A stretch of 64,000 nucleotides of DNA from Siphonodentalium dalli (GCA_032622095.1 CP136063.1:121230723-121294722), one strand, 5' to 3'. Numbered from the stretch's first letter, positions 1 through 13,342 are shown. Numbers and translations: made by a program. The notes: generated from the sequence alone by a model not told the origin.

Positions 1-1139
1 ATATGACTTGCATTGTGCAGTGCTGATTGGATATATTGGATCATAAGAATAGTGATGTTGAGATGTTATCTAAATATCAATCACTATGACTTCTCCCTAA
101 CATCTCCCTTTAATTTTATTATTGAATCTGCGATCAAAAGTAACATCAAGAATCTGCTATTTGTATCTCAGCAAATAAATGGAATAATTTAGAACATTTA
201 AACAGTGATTCACATATGAGTGTTTTTTTCTCTGTGTGAAAGCCAGGAATACATCTTGTCAAGTAATATTATTAGTTGGGGTGAATTTATATGCACAATA
301 TATGGATGTGACTAATGATGTTTTTCTTATCAGTGCCTCTGTTTGCCTTGCTATATTGCCTTGCTATATTGCCTTAACTCTTAATCAGAATTAAAGGATT
401 ATCATTTATTTACCTTCAGTGCACTTTTATGTTTATATTTCTGTTACGTATTATCACTGAGTAAACAGATTCTCCTACCCAGATATAAAAGTATACATTG
501 GAATGGTTTATAATTCATCTGGAGGGGTGTTAATGGAAAATGAGCAGACGACAGACATGCGAAAAGATAACAGAAATGCATAAGGATTCATTTTCATTGG
601 AGGGAAATGTTCAGATAACAAGTTCAGCATAAAGTTGTTTGTTGAACTTATTATCTGAACATTTCCTCAGGAAAGGTTAACAGAAAAATAATTTAATGAT
701 AAGCTGTCAATCAAAGGAATACTATAAAACAATTGGTTGTCACACATTTAGCCATCACAATTAATGTTATTTCTCGATAATATAAATTTCTTGATTGCTT
801 TCCGCTACATAAATGACAACAGCATTAAGTGATGTGTCCACACTATATACACATACTGCGTGCATAAAATGTAGATGAAAACTATTTGATACTTCCTACG
901 ATTTAAAAGAATATTGATGTTGCATCAGAATTCCTTCTGTACGACTGCTCTTCCAATAACTGGGCTGCTGACACTCAGTGTACAACTACCTAAAGAATTC
1001 AACAAGACTCATGCTACACTTGAAAAGAAATAGATTGAAACTAACAATACAGTGCTACAGCTGTGTTACACTAGCACTCTTACCATGTTTTGCAAGAACA
1101 ATTGCCACTAGCCAATAAATGAAAGTGTCAATGACACTG
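1..1139. other. AT-rich non-coding stretch, no gene seen
   Basis: No convincing coding potential on either strand. A 13-bp unit, gccttgctatatt, is repeated about 2.4 times at 345-375. A strong hairpin lies at 603-666 (listed separately). Nothing else is recognised. Confidence 0.6.
603..666. repeat. 24-bp-arm hairpin, possible tiny MITE
   Basis: The left arm 603-626 begins ggaaatgttcagataa and the right arm 643-666 is its reverse complement at 23 of 24 positions, with a 16-nt loop. The inner part (tgaacttatta) recurs in the hairpin at 6198-6240, so the two may belong to one small repeat family. Confidence 0.75.
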
Positions 1140-2806
1140 TAGCTCAACTTAGGTAGGGGAATAATTTAATGGTTGACAGTAAATGGAGGAATAGGAAAGG
1201 TGCTAATTGAAATGTCTAAGTAAGACTAGATGTACATGTCAATATCAACATTCATGACAGGTTTCATAATGATCGGATCAGGGACATGGTGATTATGGTG
1301 TGCCAAAGGATTTAGTGATGCAAAGAGTAAATTCTAAAATGGCCACCGGCAGCCATGTTTTTTTCCGAATTATCCCAAAATGACCTGTTCCCATCTACAG
1401 CCTTTACAAATCTCATAATGATCTGATCAAAGGTACGACCTGAAGCCTGTGCCAAAGGATTTAGTCATGCAAAGAGTAAAATCCAAGATGACTGCTGGCG
1501 GGCATGTTTTTCGGCTGAACGACCCCAAAATAGCTCGTTTCCCATCTACATGTCATTGTTAACATCCATGACAAATTTCATGAAGTTCCGACCAAAGCTA
1601 CCACCTGTAGCCCGCACCAAAGGATTTAGTCATGCAAAGAGTAAAATCCAATATGGCTGCTGGTGGACAAACGACCCCAAAATGACTCGTTCTCATCTAC
1701 ATGTTAATATTAACATCCATGACAAATATCAAGATGATCAGACGAACAGTACGACCTGTAGCCCGCGCCAATGGATTGAATTTTGAAATCCAAGATGGCC
1801 GCCAGCAGCCATGTTTTTTGGACGAATGACCCCAAAATCACTCGTTCCCATCTACATGTCATTGTTAACATCCATGACAAATTTCATGAAGTTCCGACCA
1901 AAGCTACGACCTGTAGCCCGTGCCAAAGGATTTAGTCATGCAAAGAGTAAAATCCAAGATGGCTGCTGACGGCCATGTTTTTTGGCCGAACAACCCCAAA
2001 ATGACTAGTTCCCATCTACATGTCAATATTAACATTCATGACAAATTTCATGATGATCAGACGAACAGTACGACCTGTAGCCTGCGCCAAAGGATTTGGT
2101 CATGCAAAGAGTAAAATCCAAGATGGCTGCTGACGGCCATGTTTTTTGGCCGAACGACCCCAAAATCACTCGTTCCCATCTACATGTCAATATTAACATC
2201 CATGACAAATTTCATGATGATCAGACGAACAGTACGACCTGTAGCCCGCGCCAATGGATTGAATTTTGAAATCCAAGATGGCTGCCAGCGGCCATGTTTT
2301 TTGGCCAAATGACCCCAAAATGACTCGTTCCCATCTATATGTCAATGTCAACATTCATGACAAATTTCATAAAGATCAGATCAAAACTACGACCTGTAGC
2401 CCGCGCCAAAGGATTTAGTCATGCAAAGAGTAAAATCCAAGATGGCTGCTGACGGCCATGTTTTTTGGCTAAACGACCCCAAAATGACTCGTTCCCATCT
2501 ACATGTCAATATTAACATCCATGACAAATTTCATGATGATCAGACGAACAGTACGACCTGTAGCCCGCGCCAATGGATTGAATTTTGAAATCCAAGATGG
2601 CCACCAGCGGCCATGTTTTTTGGCCGAATGACCCCAAAATGACTCATTCCCATCTACATGTCAATGTCAACATTCATGACAAATTTCATAAAGGTCAGAC
2701 CAAAGGTACGACCTGTAGCCCGCGCCAAAGGAAATTGTTGACGGACACATGGACGACGGACGCCAAACCATGGCAATAGCTCAAACTTACAAAGTAAGTT
2801 GAGCTA
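1140..2806. mobile_element. Non-autonomous element with terminal inverted repeats and internal tandem array
   Basis: The left edge reads tagctcaactta (1140-1151) and the right edge taagttgagcta (2795-2806), a perfect 12-bp inverted repeat. No transposase is present. Most of the interior is a tandem array (1303-2733), followed by a GGACGAC-rich tail (about 2738-2762). A second head beginning gtgtcaataacactgtagctcaactt lies near 10425, so this is a dispersed family. Caution: the right terminus also forms a local hairpin with 2777-2790, so the terminal pairing could partly be local. No clean target duplication was found. Confidence 0.55.
1303..2733. repeat. Tandem array, about 10 units of 150-165 bp in two alternating types
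   Basis: The anchor ccaaagga or ccaatgga recurs at 1303, 1452, 1617, 1768, 1923, 2087, 2251, 2406, 2570 and 2725, with steps of 149-165 bp. Type A units read ccaaaggatttagtcatgc and type B units read ccaatggattgaattttg. From 1617 the order is A, B, A, A, B, A, B, which suggests a higher-order unit of about 319 bp that has partly slipped. Each unit carries 'caagatggc' and 'gccatgtttt'. Short open frames across it come from the repeat and are not genes. Confidence 0.85.
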
Positions 2807-5689
2807 AAAAACGATGAATTTATGACGCCACTTGATAATCGATAATTAGATGTCTGAGTGACAGCGTGTATTTCTTTGGAAATAATCTCTAAGTTTTTGA
2901 GTCATTTGACTTCTACTTTTTTCTACTTCTCCTATGAAATGATTAAATTGTAAGAAATAACTCTTGTTTATAAACGCTACACACTTTATATAATTTGTCT
3001 TCAAACATTTCAGTTATAACTGCATAACCTTATTCGAAACAAGAGTAATTACTTAAATAGAGTCGCAATAGTAGGCTAAGTTTAACAGGTTTAATATGTT
3101 GTATCAGTGTATATTTTTCATACCAAGGTTTATAAAATATAAAAATATGAAGTGTGGATAGCAATACTACATCATATTTGTGTTATTAACATAAAACCAT
3201 GGAATCATTATTTTGCCTGGCCGGACACGCCTCACTCTTGCTCACCAGAACTATGAAACTCCCGGTTTTATAGCTTTTGTTCAGATGTCTGAGATATACC
3301 ACTGTCCACAGTTGTTTATCCCAAGTTAGTGACAGGTAGTGGTGTGTTTTATGCACTGTCACTTGTGTCGGCTATACCACAGAAGAAAAAAAAAGTCATA
3401 AAATAACTAACCATATTGTAGTATATTCATAAGACATAAAACTAAATAAATTTGGTTTCGCCTTTAAAATTTATTAAAGTTTAGATGTTTGCTTCTGTTG
3501 CATTTCTGAGGTAGAAAAAGGCTGAGAAACAAATATAATGCTCAAGAGAGACATAGCTTATTTGCTTCAACATTCTATACATTAGAGAGCCAATTGCTCT
3601 TTCTTTTCAACGTATCTGAAAAAAGTATCAATGAATAATCTTTATTGTTACATACTGCAGAAAAAGAACCATTTTTTCTGTTCATGGTAACAACTTCTAT
3701 CCATTTAATGGTAAATAAAGTAACTATAGGCGGATGATTATGGTGGCCGTATCTGAGAGGCATATAAATTTAGGTGATACATAGTATGTTAAGTTTTGAA
3801 TGTAGTGTATATTTTGTATGAAGTTGTTCATGTAGGTACCTGATCCCCCAGTCCCGATGTTTTTAGTCCATTCAAGGTATTAAACATTTCATCAGAAGTT
3901 ATCTTGAACATTTCAAGTGAACAGGTAGTAGTTTTTACAATTCAATATTTTCAGTACCATTCAGAGATGAAATATTGCAGAAATAATTATTCAATACTTC
4001 TGCCTTGTCCATACTTTCTGAATAAACCTCATATTATGGGGATTAATTTACTCTCTGGAGCCATGAGTCTGTTTAATGTTTTCCACCACAAGGAGGATTC
4101 AGAATAGTAACTACCTAGTAAGGACTGTTTCTACTAATTTATGCTTGGCACATCCTATGTTTGTAATATTTTCATTTCTTTTTGGTTTATAATTTGACCA
4201 GTCCCCTTGATGAGAGTCCATTTTATTTTTGCTTTTCACTTTTGCTAACATATTAGGTGTCTATCCTGGACATCCATTCAGGATCATCATGTTTAACTAG
4301 TATGTCTTTAATGCGGAATATGTTTTATGGCATTGTTATTTCTTTTATCAGTTATCTTCTGTGCGATATCCCTAAATTATCACTTGAAAATTAACTGTTA
4401 TATTCCCATGTACTTAAATCACTGTTCATGACATCATAATTAGCAGCATCATATCTCCATATCCTTCTTTTGATACGGTCGGTCTCATTTTTGTTATTCA
4501 AACATTTAAATTTAAATTTAACATTATCAGCCAACGATACTGAACCTGTTAAGAGGAACAGGACAACAGCATGTAGGTATCATTACTAATTTAAAAGACC
4601 AAATAATTTCCAAGCGCCAATCAAAATAATCTAGTGATTCATCACTTTTATCACATTTGGTTGATCACAATGGGTAAAAAGGTACTTGAGTAAAGATATT
4701 CCAGCCCTTTAGCCCTTTAGCCCAAAGATGTTTAATATCAAAGCAGAATATAAATTTTGCCATTGTTTTTGCCCCTATTTTATGACACAGTTAATTAAAT
4801 ATTAAAAGGTATATTGACATATTGGAAAAGAAATAATAGGGGGTCAGATCATTATGTTGGCTGAATTTGAGACTTGAAGATTATATATGACTTGAAGGAT
4901 ATCCATCCTCACCAGCTGTGTAGAAGTAGAATCAAACTGGTAAAAAAGTTAACTCACCTTTCAAGAACAACAGACTCTATATGTGCAGTACAAATTGACT
5001 TCAGTGCTCTGTAGGTGTCTATTTTTGTCAAGGAAACAAAAGTACAATCCAGTGAATGATGGATCAGGGTGAATTGTCCAAAAGTGTATTATTTTGTAGA
5101 ATTGAGCATCGGTAGCTCAAAAAACCAACATAATTTAATGCAGAAGTTCTATCCCAGGAAAAAATTAGCAGGGATAAGTCGTAAAAACAATATGAGACAA
5201 GAATGGACATCAGAGATGCATGGTCGAGTTTCGGTAGCATCCCGAAACTTGAGATTGGATTGAAAATGCTTTAATTGTAACTGGCTGTCATACACAACAC
5301 TGTTGAGGAAGTCTGACATACCAGATAAGACATAAAACTTAAATTAAAGCAAATCCAAGATGGCTGACCCATATAACATTGAATGGGTTTCCACAGCGGC
5401 TGGTGGTCATTGCCATAAATACTCACATGTGAAGTTTCAACTACATACATCAATAATTACCCGATAGTCATTGGATTACCCATATAAACATAAAATACTT
5501 GTATTTACATCCAGAATGCTTGGCACTGGGGGGTATGTGGCAGGGTGGCAACAAAAGAGTCAATGAAGCGAAAACGAATGTCTATGCAATACCAGATGTC
5601 AACATAGTCCATATTTTTTAATGAAATTCGAAAAAAATTGATGGATCTTGTGGTCACCCAAAATACCCATATAAGTAGGTTGAAGATTA
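2807..5689. other. Non-coding stretch, nothing recognised
   Basis: AT-rich sequence with only short open frames (under 70 codons) of random composition. No domain, RNA gene or clear repeat could be read. Confidence 0.55.
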
Positions 5690-6190
5690 GACTGAGAGAT
5701 GAGGTCTGTATGGTGTGCCAAAGGATTTAGTAATGCAAACAGTAAGATCCAAGATGACTGCCGGCAGCCATGTTTTTGACTGAATATCATTCAAATTTGA
5801 TAGCTCCCATCTAGAAGTGATCCTGAAAATGCCTGTAAATTTTAAAAACATTTCTCTAAAAAATCTCGGATCCAGGGTGTGCCGATGGATTCAAATGTGA
5901 AAATCCAAATGGCCCATAGTGGCCATGTTTAAAACAAAAAAAATTGCCTCCCATCTAGTGGTCATCCGAAGATCTATATGAACTATTTAGTGACAATCGG
6001 ATGAGAGATGTGGCCTGTACATTATGGCGAAACAGTTAGTCATGCAAAGAGTAAAATCCAATATGGCCACTGGCAGCCATGTTTTTCAACTAAATTCAGC
6101 TGCTAAATTCGGAGAAAAAAATGATGTCTCCCATCTAGTGGACACCCAGAAGATCCATATGAAGTCACCATGTAATCATTTGTAAGGATG
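5690..6190. repeat. Decayed relatives of the 1.3-2.7 kb repeat unit
   Basis: The phrases gccaaaggatttagtaatgc, agtaaaatccaatatggcc and gccatgtttt recur here in the same order as in the 1303-2733 array, but with large divergence and changed spacing. This marks an old copy of the same dispersed family. Confidence 0.6.
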
Positions 6191-6197
6191 TTTGGGT

Positions 6198-6240
6198 AAT
6201 AAGCTCAACAAATAACCTAAGACTATTTGTTGAACTTATT
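6198..6240. repeat. 17-bp-arm hairpin related to 603-666
   Basis: aataagctcaacaaata (6198-6214) pairs with tatttgttgaacttatt (6224-6240), 16 of 17 positions. Flanking sequence extends the pairing loosely on both sides (ggatgtttggg against atatccc). The string ttgttgaacttatta is shared with the hairpin near 640. Confidence 0.65.
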
Positions 6241-6301
6241 AGTTGTTAAATATCCCAACCAATGTGTTTTTATGCCTGTCATCTACTTACATGAACTGAA
6301 G

Positions 6302-7660
6302 TAGTGCTGAAACGGATATCCGGTTGACAACCGGCTACTGTCGGCAACCGGTTGAACTACGATCAACCGGTTAACCGCTATGTAATACACACATGCAATG
6401 CCACTGATAAAAACTAACGTATTCAGGTCCTTAATCGGCATAGACTGATAACAGTAGCTTTTAAACATGGGTACTTTATCAATTTTGCTACAAACGTTAT
6501 CACTCAGAGGGGTATGCATTCGAAATTACGCGTATTAAAAGTCAAAATCTGGTGCCAGAACAAAAGTCTTCCATGAATGGCAGATTACATAGTCTGGCAT
6601 CGGCGGCTAAAAATCAAAGAGGCATGACGTCATCTTTGATGTTCCGATGTCCGGTAAAACATGTGCACTGACACCACTGGGTCATCGGCAAAGATCAATA
6701 CAATCGTTTTCACTGCAGTACGGCATGGTCATTTGACATCTAATCTCCGACTGACTACTTGTAGACCGTATCATGGATACCCAAGAAATGAGTAAATCAG
6801 ATGTCTCGGCACATTTCAAAGAGAAATAGGCAGAATGCAAACTCTGAGAACCAACCCGATTTACATACGCTCGGTCTATACTTCTAACATTACTGAGTTT
6901 GAGTAATCTCAGTCGATGAAGTTCAAATGAACTCGAATCAAAGTGGTGTTCCCGTGTAGTCGGACTTATTTGCATCCTAATGACTAATTCTCAGCATTTG
7001 ATTGTCTTCTAACAGAAAACACTGTTTTCAGCAGGTTTTCAGCTGTTTTTTAAATTTTCATTTTGTTAACTTCATAAAGTTCACAAACTACATAATTGTG
7101 TTTATCGGTCGTCATTCATCCTATCCATCTCAAATCGCCAAAGAACACCCAGCAGTTAGAATACCTGAGTCACATGACTTAATAATCGGCCAGTCCCGTA
7201 ATCGCTATAATCATGATAATGGCAATAAAAAACTTCCGATATTTGCATGTACGAACATATGTATATAGGTCACACAATATTCTTCCCAAAATGAGAACGA
7301 TAACAAGTCAGGTAGCAGTCGCAACTACAGTACAAACAGGTCAAGCATGACATGATGACATGTCTATTTATAAACACTGCGAGTTTTAGTTCACTGTGTT
7401 ATCTGCCAAGTTGTCCACACGTGGCTTTGTGACCTTCGTGTTTGGTGATTTACATTCGTTTAATACAAGCTCTGTCTGTGTAAACATTACGCGAGTTTGC
7501 CATACAGTTAATAAATCAAATTATGCTGATATATTGGTACATATTATGGTGTAAATAATCAGTGTAAAGTCATATGTTGAAAATAGCGGATAACCGGTTA
7601 TGATCCGGTTACACGTCGCGGTTAACCGGCTACAGAAATAGGTCAACCATTTCAGCACTA
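6302..7660. mobile_element. hAT-type non-autonomous element, 1.36 kb, with exact 8-bp target duplication
   Basis: The element starts TAGTGCTGAAACGG and ends with the reverse complement of TAGTGCTGAAATGG (13 of 14). It is flanked on both sides by aactgaag (6294-6301 and 7661-7668), an exact 8-bp target site duplication. An 8-bp duplication with short TAGTG-type ends is the hAT signature. Subterminal regions are dense in ccggtt/aaccgg motifs on both ends (6318-6380 and 7588-7632), a plausible transposase-binding array. No transposase domain could be read inside; the longest frame (97 codons, minus strand, 6682-6975) resembles nothing I know. Confidence 0.9.
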
Positions 7661-7668
7661 AACTGAAG

Positions 7669-9020
7669 ATCCCTAAAATATAAAATGGACCACACCATAT
7701 ACTTTATCATTGCACAACTGAATGGGAGAATATGTTAAGTAATCAAAGGGTTAGGATGAAACAAAACATGGCAACTCCAGGTAGTTTTTAGAAGCAATCA
7801 ATATATATTATTTGCATGGGGGCACCAACTTTCATTCATCCATGCCAGCTTGGAGTATCAGCTTTCATAGATGTTGATATAGGGTTAAGTTCGATCCAAG
7901 TCATGCCTATTCTACACGAACATTACACTGAAACCCATTGGCAGGAATTTGTTTTGTATGTAAATCAGCAGTTCTCGATTAATGCCCATGATGTTTATAC
8001 TATTGTTATGGGTAGCATTTCAAATGATATAAAACATGTGCACATTTTATGTCCGCTGAGCGCCAGTAACATATGTACTGAATGTTTAAAAAAAACAAAA
8101 CAATTTCTTCTGATATTTGGGGTATCTTGCTGTCAAAATATAGTATGGAAACAATGTGTTTGTCATTCATAGCATGACTATATCTCATTGCCGACAACGT
8201 TACTCCTTCTCTGTGTTGTGTGTCGAGATAGTAACATAAAAAGATGTCTCCATCGTCAATGAAGAATGTTGATACTTGTTGAGGATTGAACATGTAGTCC
8301 TGTCAGGTAGTGTAATATTGTGCATCAAAGGATACTGATAACATATTCTCCACCTCCTCGGTCACCAATCTTTGCTAAAATATTTGTCTGTGAAAATATA
8401 GACAAGAGGCTATTATTAACAATTATTAACAATATTTTGCAATCATTGATGCACAAATGAAATACAGCAATCCAAAAGTTTCAGGTTTAAGCGCACATCT
8501 GAAGGTCAGTTCAATTAATGATGTATGATTTTAATGAAGCCCGAAATTAAAAATAATTAGGAAATTAAAAGGCTACAAAAAAGTCTTTTCATGATAAAAA
8601 TCGTAGTATAGTCTCAATTTCAAGGTCACATCTAAAGGTCAGTTGAATTAGCTAGGAAATATTTCGATGAAGTCAGACATTAGCCATATATTATAGGAAA
8701 TCAAAAATGTAAAAATATTTTTTTTAAATTGTGGCAAAATCGTTTATACATGCAGGCTGTTGGCCAGAGAGAAGATGTGAAATGTTAGCCATTTTTTTGT
8801 GAATTTAACCAGCTAAATATGCCAGAGAAGGAAGTTTTCTGGGGGCTTGTTAATCTGAGTGAACCCAGACTATTGATCAGCTATAAATTCAATAGTCCAA
8901 AAACAAATAGCAGAGAATCATATTACTTTCAAAAAGTATTCAATCAGTGTCAACCAACCACAAATAGCAGGCATTCACAACATGTGGGACCGTTAGTTAG
9001 CTGATGTAGTAAATCATGCT
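7669..9020. other. Non-coding stretch with a weak ~135-bp repeat
   Basis: Two related segments, near 8491 and 8625, share cacatct(g/a)aaggtcagtt followed by similar AT-rich sequence. The open frames here (for example 7816-8172) show no domain, and overlapping frames exist on both strands. No gene is supported. Confidence 0.5.
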
Positions 9021-9480
9021 ATGAATCTCTACTCTGGCTACCGCCCATAGAGATCATATTCCACCAGTACAATACCGGGGAACTTTTTGATGTTCTGACC
9101 TGTTCTGACAGGGAACTATATAACATTGAACAAACAAGGCAGTGGATATATTTCTTTGTTAATACATGTTCCTCAATAATCTACTTCGCATTGGGGGGGT
9201 GCATTGCATGCATTTCTGTGACTTTTGTGAGCCGATGTTGCAATAAACATTGAATTAATTACCCAGGAAAAATTCCACGCAAATTTGCTCAAAAAGTCAC
9301 TTAAATCGTGCAATTTGAGTTGGGACCTTCACCTGCAGTGAAGTACATTATTAAGGAACCAATAATAACTAAGAAATATTTTCCCTGCATTATTTTTCTA
9401 CTGGTTTCCTGTCAAAAAATTCCCGGTTTTGTACTGGTGGAATATGATCACTATGCTCATTAGCCAGAGTAGAGATTCAT
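9021..9480. mobile_element. MITE with ~65-bp inverted repeats
   Basis: The left end atgaatctctactctggcta continues through gatcatattccaccagtac. The right end carries the reverse complement of the same two blocks, so the arms pair over about 65 bp with a few mismatches. The 460-bp body has no coding content. I could not identify a convincing target duplication, so the superfamily is open. Confidence 0.75.
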
Positions 9481-10424
9481 GGCATAATCCTCTGATGGAG
9501 TTGCTTTCTTGATAATTGTTGTCAAAATTACCTGGCAAACAGGACCATTGACAAACATACCTTCTAATATTTGAAATTTCACAAATAGACCAAGGTCAAC
9601 ATTCAGTTGTGTGATCATTTTATTCAACATACATTATAAGAAACACTCTCTTGTTTGGCTTTTAGCCCAAGTGAGCATGCTTCTGAGAGTGGGAAATTAT
9701 CATTAGACATTCAGCATAAATTCAAATCTTTTTTTGTTTGTATTAATATTTTTATTTAGATCATTATCATCATATAACAATAGTGTTATTCAACATATAT
9801 GAACATACATGTATACATGCTTAAAAGTCATTTGTATATATAGAGAAACAGAGTATATTGCGAGTAATCTTTAGATAATCAGTTTATTTGAGAAATGTGG
9901 ATACTTATAATCCCTTATTTTTGAACTGTCGTGGGGAGAGTTAATAAATCCATATTATGAGCATGTTTGAGTAATAGGTTCACTGAGAAGTAAATATTTC
10001 CTAGTTTTACTTGCTAAGAATTGCTTCCAGAGCTTTCCATCTTTCCCCATATTTTATACTTCTATCATTCAAATCTTGGCCAGACACTATACATAGTGTT
10101 TGGCCCAACCTGCTCAGTTAAACACCAAAAGTGATATTCTCAGTACTATGATGTAACCACATTTCTACACTAACTATCCTGCAATATTGATATCTAATTG
10201 CCATGATATGACCTGCTCAGATGTTAAAATCTTGGTGAAACAATCAATTCATCTTACAAAAAGCATTCATCTTTGAAATAAATTCAGACTTAATTGTTTT
10301 TATTTGGAAAGAAGACACTTACACTGTCTTCAGCTATTATAGTGAGATAGTGGTCTAGTGTCTGCCGGCTAACTCCAAGGTCTGCTGGTAAAGCTTTGTA
10401 TATCTATAAACATAAGATAATTAA
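9481..10424. other. Non-coding stretch, nothing recognised
   Basis: AT-rich sequence with no supported gene and no clear repeat. Confidence 0.5.
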
Positions 10425-11600
10425 AGTGTCAATAACACTGTAGCTCAACTTGAGAGGGGATAATGTCACATATTACAGTCAATTGAATAATAAGTAATGT
10501 GGAAAGTTTAAATGTTTAAGTAATACCAGAGTTCAACCCGAAGAACATATGAAGTTTGGGATCAATTGGATTAAAAATGTTGGCAGTAGGGTATGCCAAA
10601 GTATTTAGTTATACAAAGAGTAAAATCAAAGATGGCTGCCAGCAGCCATTTTTTTATTGAATAATGTCCAAATTTGATAGTTCCCATCTAGAAGTGATCC
10701 TGAACATTCCAGTATATTTTAAAAACTTTTTTTCCGATAAATTTCAGCTGCAGGCTGTGCCGATGGGTTTATATTGCCATGTTTTTATTAGATGGGTGCC
10801 ATCTAGTGGTCACCCAGAAAATTCATATGAAGTTTGGTGATGATTGCATGAGGGATGTGGACTATTGGGTATTTAAAAGGATTTAGTCACGCGAAGAGTA
10901 AAATCCAAGATGGCCGCTGGTTACCATGTTTTAAATTCGGAAATAATTTGATGGGTCTCATTTGGTGGTCACCCAAAAGATCCATTTGAAGTTTGGTGAC
11001 GATCGGATGAGTGATGTGGTCTGTTGGGTGTGCCTGAAGAGCTTAACCCAAGCGAAATCATTACACCCACTAAACTATAAACATAGTATTAGTATAACAA
11101 ATACTTATCACCCAAGTTATCATACTTAACAAGCAATTTACGAGAACTCAACTCGACCAACGCTATACTAAGACAGTTAGGCTTCCCTTGCTAAACTTTA
11201 ATGCTGCCAAAGGAGTTAGTCATTCAAAGAGTAAAATCCAAGATGGCTATCAGCGGCCATGTTTTTCATCGAAGAAAATCATTTGATAGCTCCCATCTAG
11301 GTGACCCTAAACATGCCTATTAATTTTCAAAATAATTTACGATAAATATGGGCTGTAGGGTGTGCCAATGGATTCAAATTGAAATTCAAAATGGCTGCTG
11401 GCGGCCATGTTTGTTACCAAATATTGCAAATATTTTATGGCTCCCATTTAGTAGTGAATGGTGACGATCGGATGAAGGATATGGTTTGTACAGTGTGCCA
11501 AAGGATTTAGTCATGCAAAGAGTAAAATCCAAGATGGCTGCCAGCTAACATGATTTTCAACGAAAATCGTTGAAATTTGATAGCTCCCATCTTGAGGTGA
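10425..11600. repeat. Divergent copy of the 1140-2806 element family
   Basis: It begins gtgtcaataacactgtagctc, matching the head of the 1140 element (gtgtcaatgacactgtagctc). It then carries four or more degenerate units with 'gtaaaatccaagatggc' and 'gccatgttt' near 10620, 10905, 11235 and 11525. Spacing is irregular and no matching right terminus was found. Confidence 0.6.
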
Positions 11601-11759
11601 TCCGAATGCGTCGCTTTAACGATTCAACACATATATATGTACTATTGGAATCATACAAATTGCATCAAGCCAGACGCTTCGTTTTATTTATGGAGGCATA
11701 ACACATACCATTCCAGATATCCAAGATTTCTGTGTTAAAATTGAAAAACGTTATATGAA

Positions 11760-12620
11760 TGGCATGCGTCGCTTTAATGCTAGATGGAAAATATATACAT
11801 GTATTTAATGCATACACAGAGAACCATTTAAGATTTTGCGCATAAACAGAAAAAAGTATTATGAATGGCATGCGTCACTTTAATCCTAGATACTCGAATG
11901 AATCATCATATACAGTAATTCCCTAATTAATCGACTCCTTAGCCACAGCAGAGTTGTGGGTGGCTTCTCGGGATTTGGTTGGGGGTATGGCTTGTTGCCA
12001 TTCATCTGAAAGCTCTCGCCGAGAGCTTCCCGATGGATGGTGGAGGGCCATGTTTCCGACTGGGTCCTGAGGGGTTGCTCGTGCTAGATGCTAAATGGAA
12101 AAAATATACATGTATTTAATGATAGAATCATACACAGAGAAGCATTCAAGACATTTCAGATTCTGCGCATAAATATAAAAAAGTTTTAAGCCATGCGTTG
12201 CTTTAATCCAGGATACTCGAATGAATCATCATATACAGTAATGCCTTAATTAATCGACTCCTTAGCCATAACAGAGTTGTGGGTGGCTTCTCAGGTTTTG
12301 GACGGGGTATGGCTTGTTGCCATTCATCTGAAAGCTCTCATCGAGAGCTTCCCGATGGATGGTGGCAGGGCCATGTTTCCGACTGGGTCATGAGGGGTTG
12401 CTCGTGCTAGATGCTAAAGGGAAAAAATATACATGTATTTGATGTTAGAATCATACACAGAGAACCATTCCAGACATTTAAGATTAAGCGCATGAATGGA
12501 AAAAAGTTTTATGAATGCTATGCGTCGCTTTAATCCTGGATACTCGAATGAATCATCATATACAGTAATGCCCTAATTAATCGACTCCATAGCCTCGTGG
12601 TTCTGCTGTGGCTGCGAGGC
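11760..12620. repeat. Tandem array, ~2.7 units of 305-325 bp
   Basis: The string aaaatatacatgtattt recurs near 11791, 12105 and 12427, each time followed by catacacagagaa, a 'gcgc/gcgcat' block, gatactcgaatgaatcatc, and a mariner-like head (cagtaat plus attaatcgactcc). Each complete unit includes a palindromic centre (gaaagctct...agagcttcc). The array appears to have grown around a small inverted-repeat element related to those at 15233, 15628 and 43409. Confidence 0.7.
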
Positions 12621-13342
12621 CTATTGCAATGGTTGATCTGGTAAAGTCAGGTCGATAACACTATGCGCATGGCTAATAATTATTATTATTTTACTTAGTT
12701 TTGTTTTTTTGTTTTGTTTTGTTAATACCTCTACTACCCCCACCCTCAGGACCCAGTCGGTAACATAGTGCTCTATTATTTATTTATTTATTTATTTTTT
12801 TATTTTTTTTGCTGCCTCTCTTAATATGAAATTATTCGATTACTTTTGAAAAAGATGATCCTTTATCTGAGTACTCTAAACTTATACATAACTATGATAT
12901 TCATCACTCCGCTATAATTTATATATATGTTCTTTGTTTATATGTGCACTAGATATCTAGAATTTTCCATATTAGCCTACCATCATACACTCATGAATCG
13001 TGTTGAATGGCATATACTGCCATATTACCTTATATCTACATGCATGTAGTACAAGTGAACCTTCATATACATGAATACAAATTCCATGGTGTGTCACAAA
13101 ATCTTTTGTTTTACTCGACTATTACACAACACACTATGAAAACCATACTTAAACTGGATGGTGCTCTATAATATAGAAAAAAATTACCCATAATAATTAT
13201 GTGCCACTTCACTGTGAATGTATGAATGAATTGACATATCCGTACTATAACTAATGAATATACAAATTATTTGTATCACCAAAATGTCTCATGATGGCTT
13301 AAATACCCTTAGATATGCAGATTAATCAGCACATACATGTAC
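12621..13342. other. AT-rich non-coding stretch with simple repeats
   Basis: It contains a (tatt)n/T-rich tract at about 12771-12810 and T-rich runs near 12690-12720. No coding content is recognised. Confidence 0.55.

Noticed and set aside
1303-2733. Regular repeats that might suggest a CRISPR array
   Set aside because: Units are about 150-165 bp and similar throughout, with no short repeat/unique spacer pattern; the context is an animal transposable element.
1550-2779. Three open frames with related translations (HLHVNINIHDK)
   Set aside because: They repeat with the tandem unit and start and stop at chance codons; they reflect the array, not a gene family.
7816-8172. 118-codon frame on the plus strand
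   Set aside because: No domain, overlapped by a 95-codon frame on the other strand, no exon signals considered convincing.
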